Shown here: one piece after another, positions 6,345 to 6,759 of the stretch
How positions within the stretch are numbered: position 1 is the stretch's first letter
Layout: every line of letters starts with the position of its first letter
From: an uncultured Nitrospinaceae bacterium
GTDB lineage: Bacteria; Nitrospinota; Nitrospinia; Nitrospinales; VA-1
Direction of reading: 5' to 3'
NCBI GenBank assembly: GCA_938073925.1
Contig: CALJGH010000116.1
Coordinates: forward strand, 1-6,759
Length of the DNA: 6,759 nucleotides
Notes under the pieces: model-generated
The model's input: the letters and a program-made list of their open reading frames with translations, nothing else
What the model was told of the DNA's origin: nothing
Database searches by the model: none
Position numbers and translations under genes: made by a program

Positions 6345-6752
6345 TCAGGAACCGCCAGAACTCTCATTGATATCGTAATAGGGAATCTTCGCATTTTCTG
6401 TTAAAGCTTGATCCATATAGGGGTCAGATTTGAAGAAGCTTTCAATTTTACTGGATAGCTCTATAACATGATTTTTAACGGAATTATTCTTAATGGAGTC
6501 ATCGATTTCAAGACGATCAATTTTCTGAGCTAAAGAAACATAAGAATCAATAAAAGAGGCCGAGTCTTTAATAGATTTTAATATGGATTTTAGTTTTAAA
6601 GGGCGCTCTTTATTTTTAAGAGAAAAACGAGTGAACTCAAACCATATATCAATTTCTGCCTTAGTCTTTCCGAGAACGATCAGTTCTTTGCGAAAATTTT
6701 CTTGACCTTTTGCTTCGATACCATCTCGCACATATCGTGCAACCTCATTCAT
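6345..6752 (-). CDS. Hypothetical helical protein (at least 135 aa, start may lie outside window)
   Basis: I do not recognise this protein. From the first visible ATG it has 135 residues, almost all predicted helical. The N-terminal part, VARYVRDGIEAKG and then FRKELIVLGKTKAEIDIWFEF, looks like a helix-turn-helix pair of the kind in which a short helix, Gly, and a KxxI helix repeat. Residues about 45-112 are rich in Lys, Ser, Ile and Glu and could be coiled or bundle helices. The tail is hydrophilic and ends SSGGS. There is no signal peptide or membrane segment in the visible part. Only seven bases precede the ATG in the window, they contain no ribosome site, and the frame is open to the edge, so the true start may be further upstream and the protein longer. 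It is followed by the dehydrogenase-like gene 42 bp downstream, a probable two-gene unit. Function is unknown. Confidence 0.6.
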   Translation of the reverse strand: MNEVARYVRDGIEAKGQENFRKELIVLGKTKAEIDIWFEFTRFSLKNKERPLKLKSILKSIKDSASFIDSYVSLAQKIDRLEIDDSIKNNSVKNHVIELSSKIESFFKSDPYMDQALTENAKIPYYDINESSGGS

Positions 6753-6759
6753 GGGAATG

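Noticed and set aside
6056..6378. Open frames in other phases over the dehydrogenase-like gene
   Set aside because: They overlap the Rossmann-fold coding region and lack recognisable features.

Overview
This window is a stretch of ordinary bacterial chromosome, moderately AT-rich and densely coded. It holds nine protein-coding genes, four on the + strand and five on the - strand. I see no rRNA, tRNA, CRISPR array, insertion sequence or phage gene. The mix of a bacterial Elp3-like radical SAM protein, a GAF-HD-GYP c-di-GMP phosphodiesterase with a long coiled insertion, and an MgtE Mg2+ channel suggests a Gram-negative environmental bacterium. A Nitrospinota or former-Deltaproteobacteria lineage is my guess from protein style only, with low confidence.

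Left part (1-1461): a radical SAM protein of the short Elp3-like family (no acetyltransferase domain) is cut by the left edge. The second and third cysteines of its iron-sulphur motif are the first and fourth codons of the window, so the gene starts outside. A 94-residue ABM-fold (dimeric alpha/beta barrel) protein follows 19 bp later and probably shares its transcript. A 68-residue beta-rich protein of unknown function runs towards it from the - strand, and the two stop codons overlap.

Middle (1462-3565): a divergent regulatory region (1462-1634) separates the 68-residue gene from a small free-standing lipoyl-like domain protein. That protein looks like an E2 lipoyl domain but lacks the lysine that would carry the cofactor. 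It meets mgtE tail to tail with a single base between the stops. mgtE is full length, with N, CBS pair and five-helix membrane domains and the Asp432-equivalent pore residue. A lysine-rich 80-residue protein of unknown function is divergent from mgtE.

Right part (3566-6759), all on the - strand: a 553-residue GAF plus HD-GYP protein likely to degrade c-di-GMP, preceded by an AT-rich gap with a possible terminator. Upstream of it lies a two-gene unit: a helical protein of unknown function, possibly cut by the right edge, followed 42 bp later by an atypical short-chain dehydrogenase-like protein.

No single system links the genes. The main points of interest are the lysine-less lipoyl domain, the dehydrogenase with a displaced active-site motif, the insertion inside the HD-GYP domain, and the unknown small proteins.
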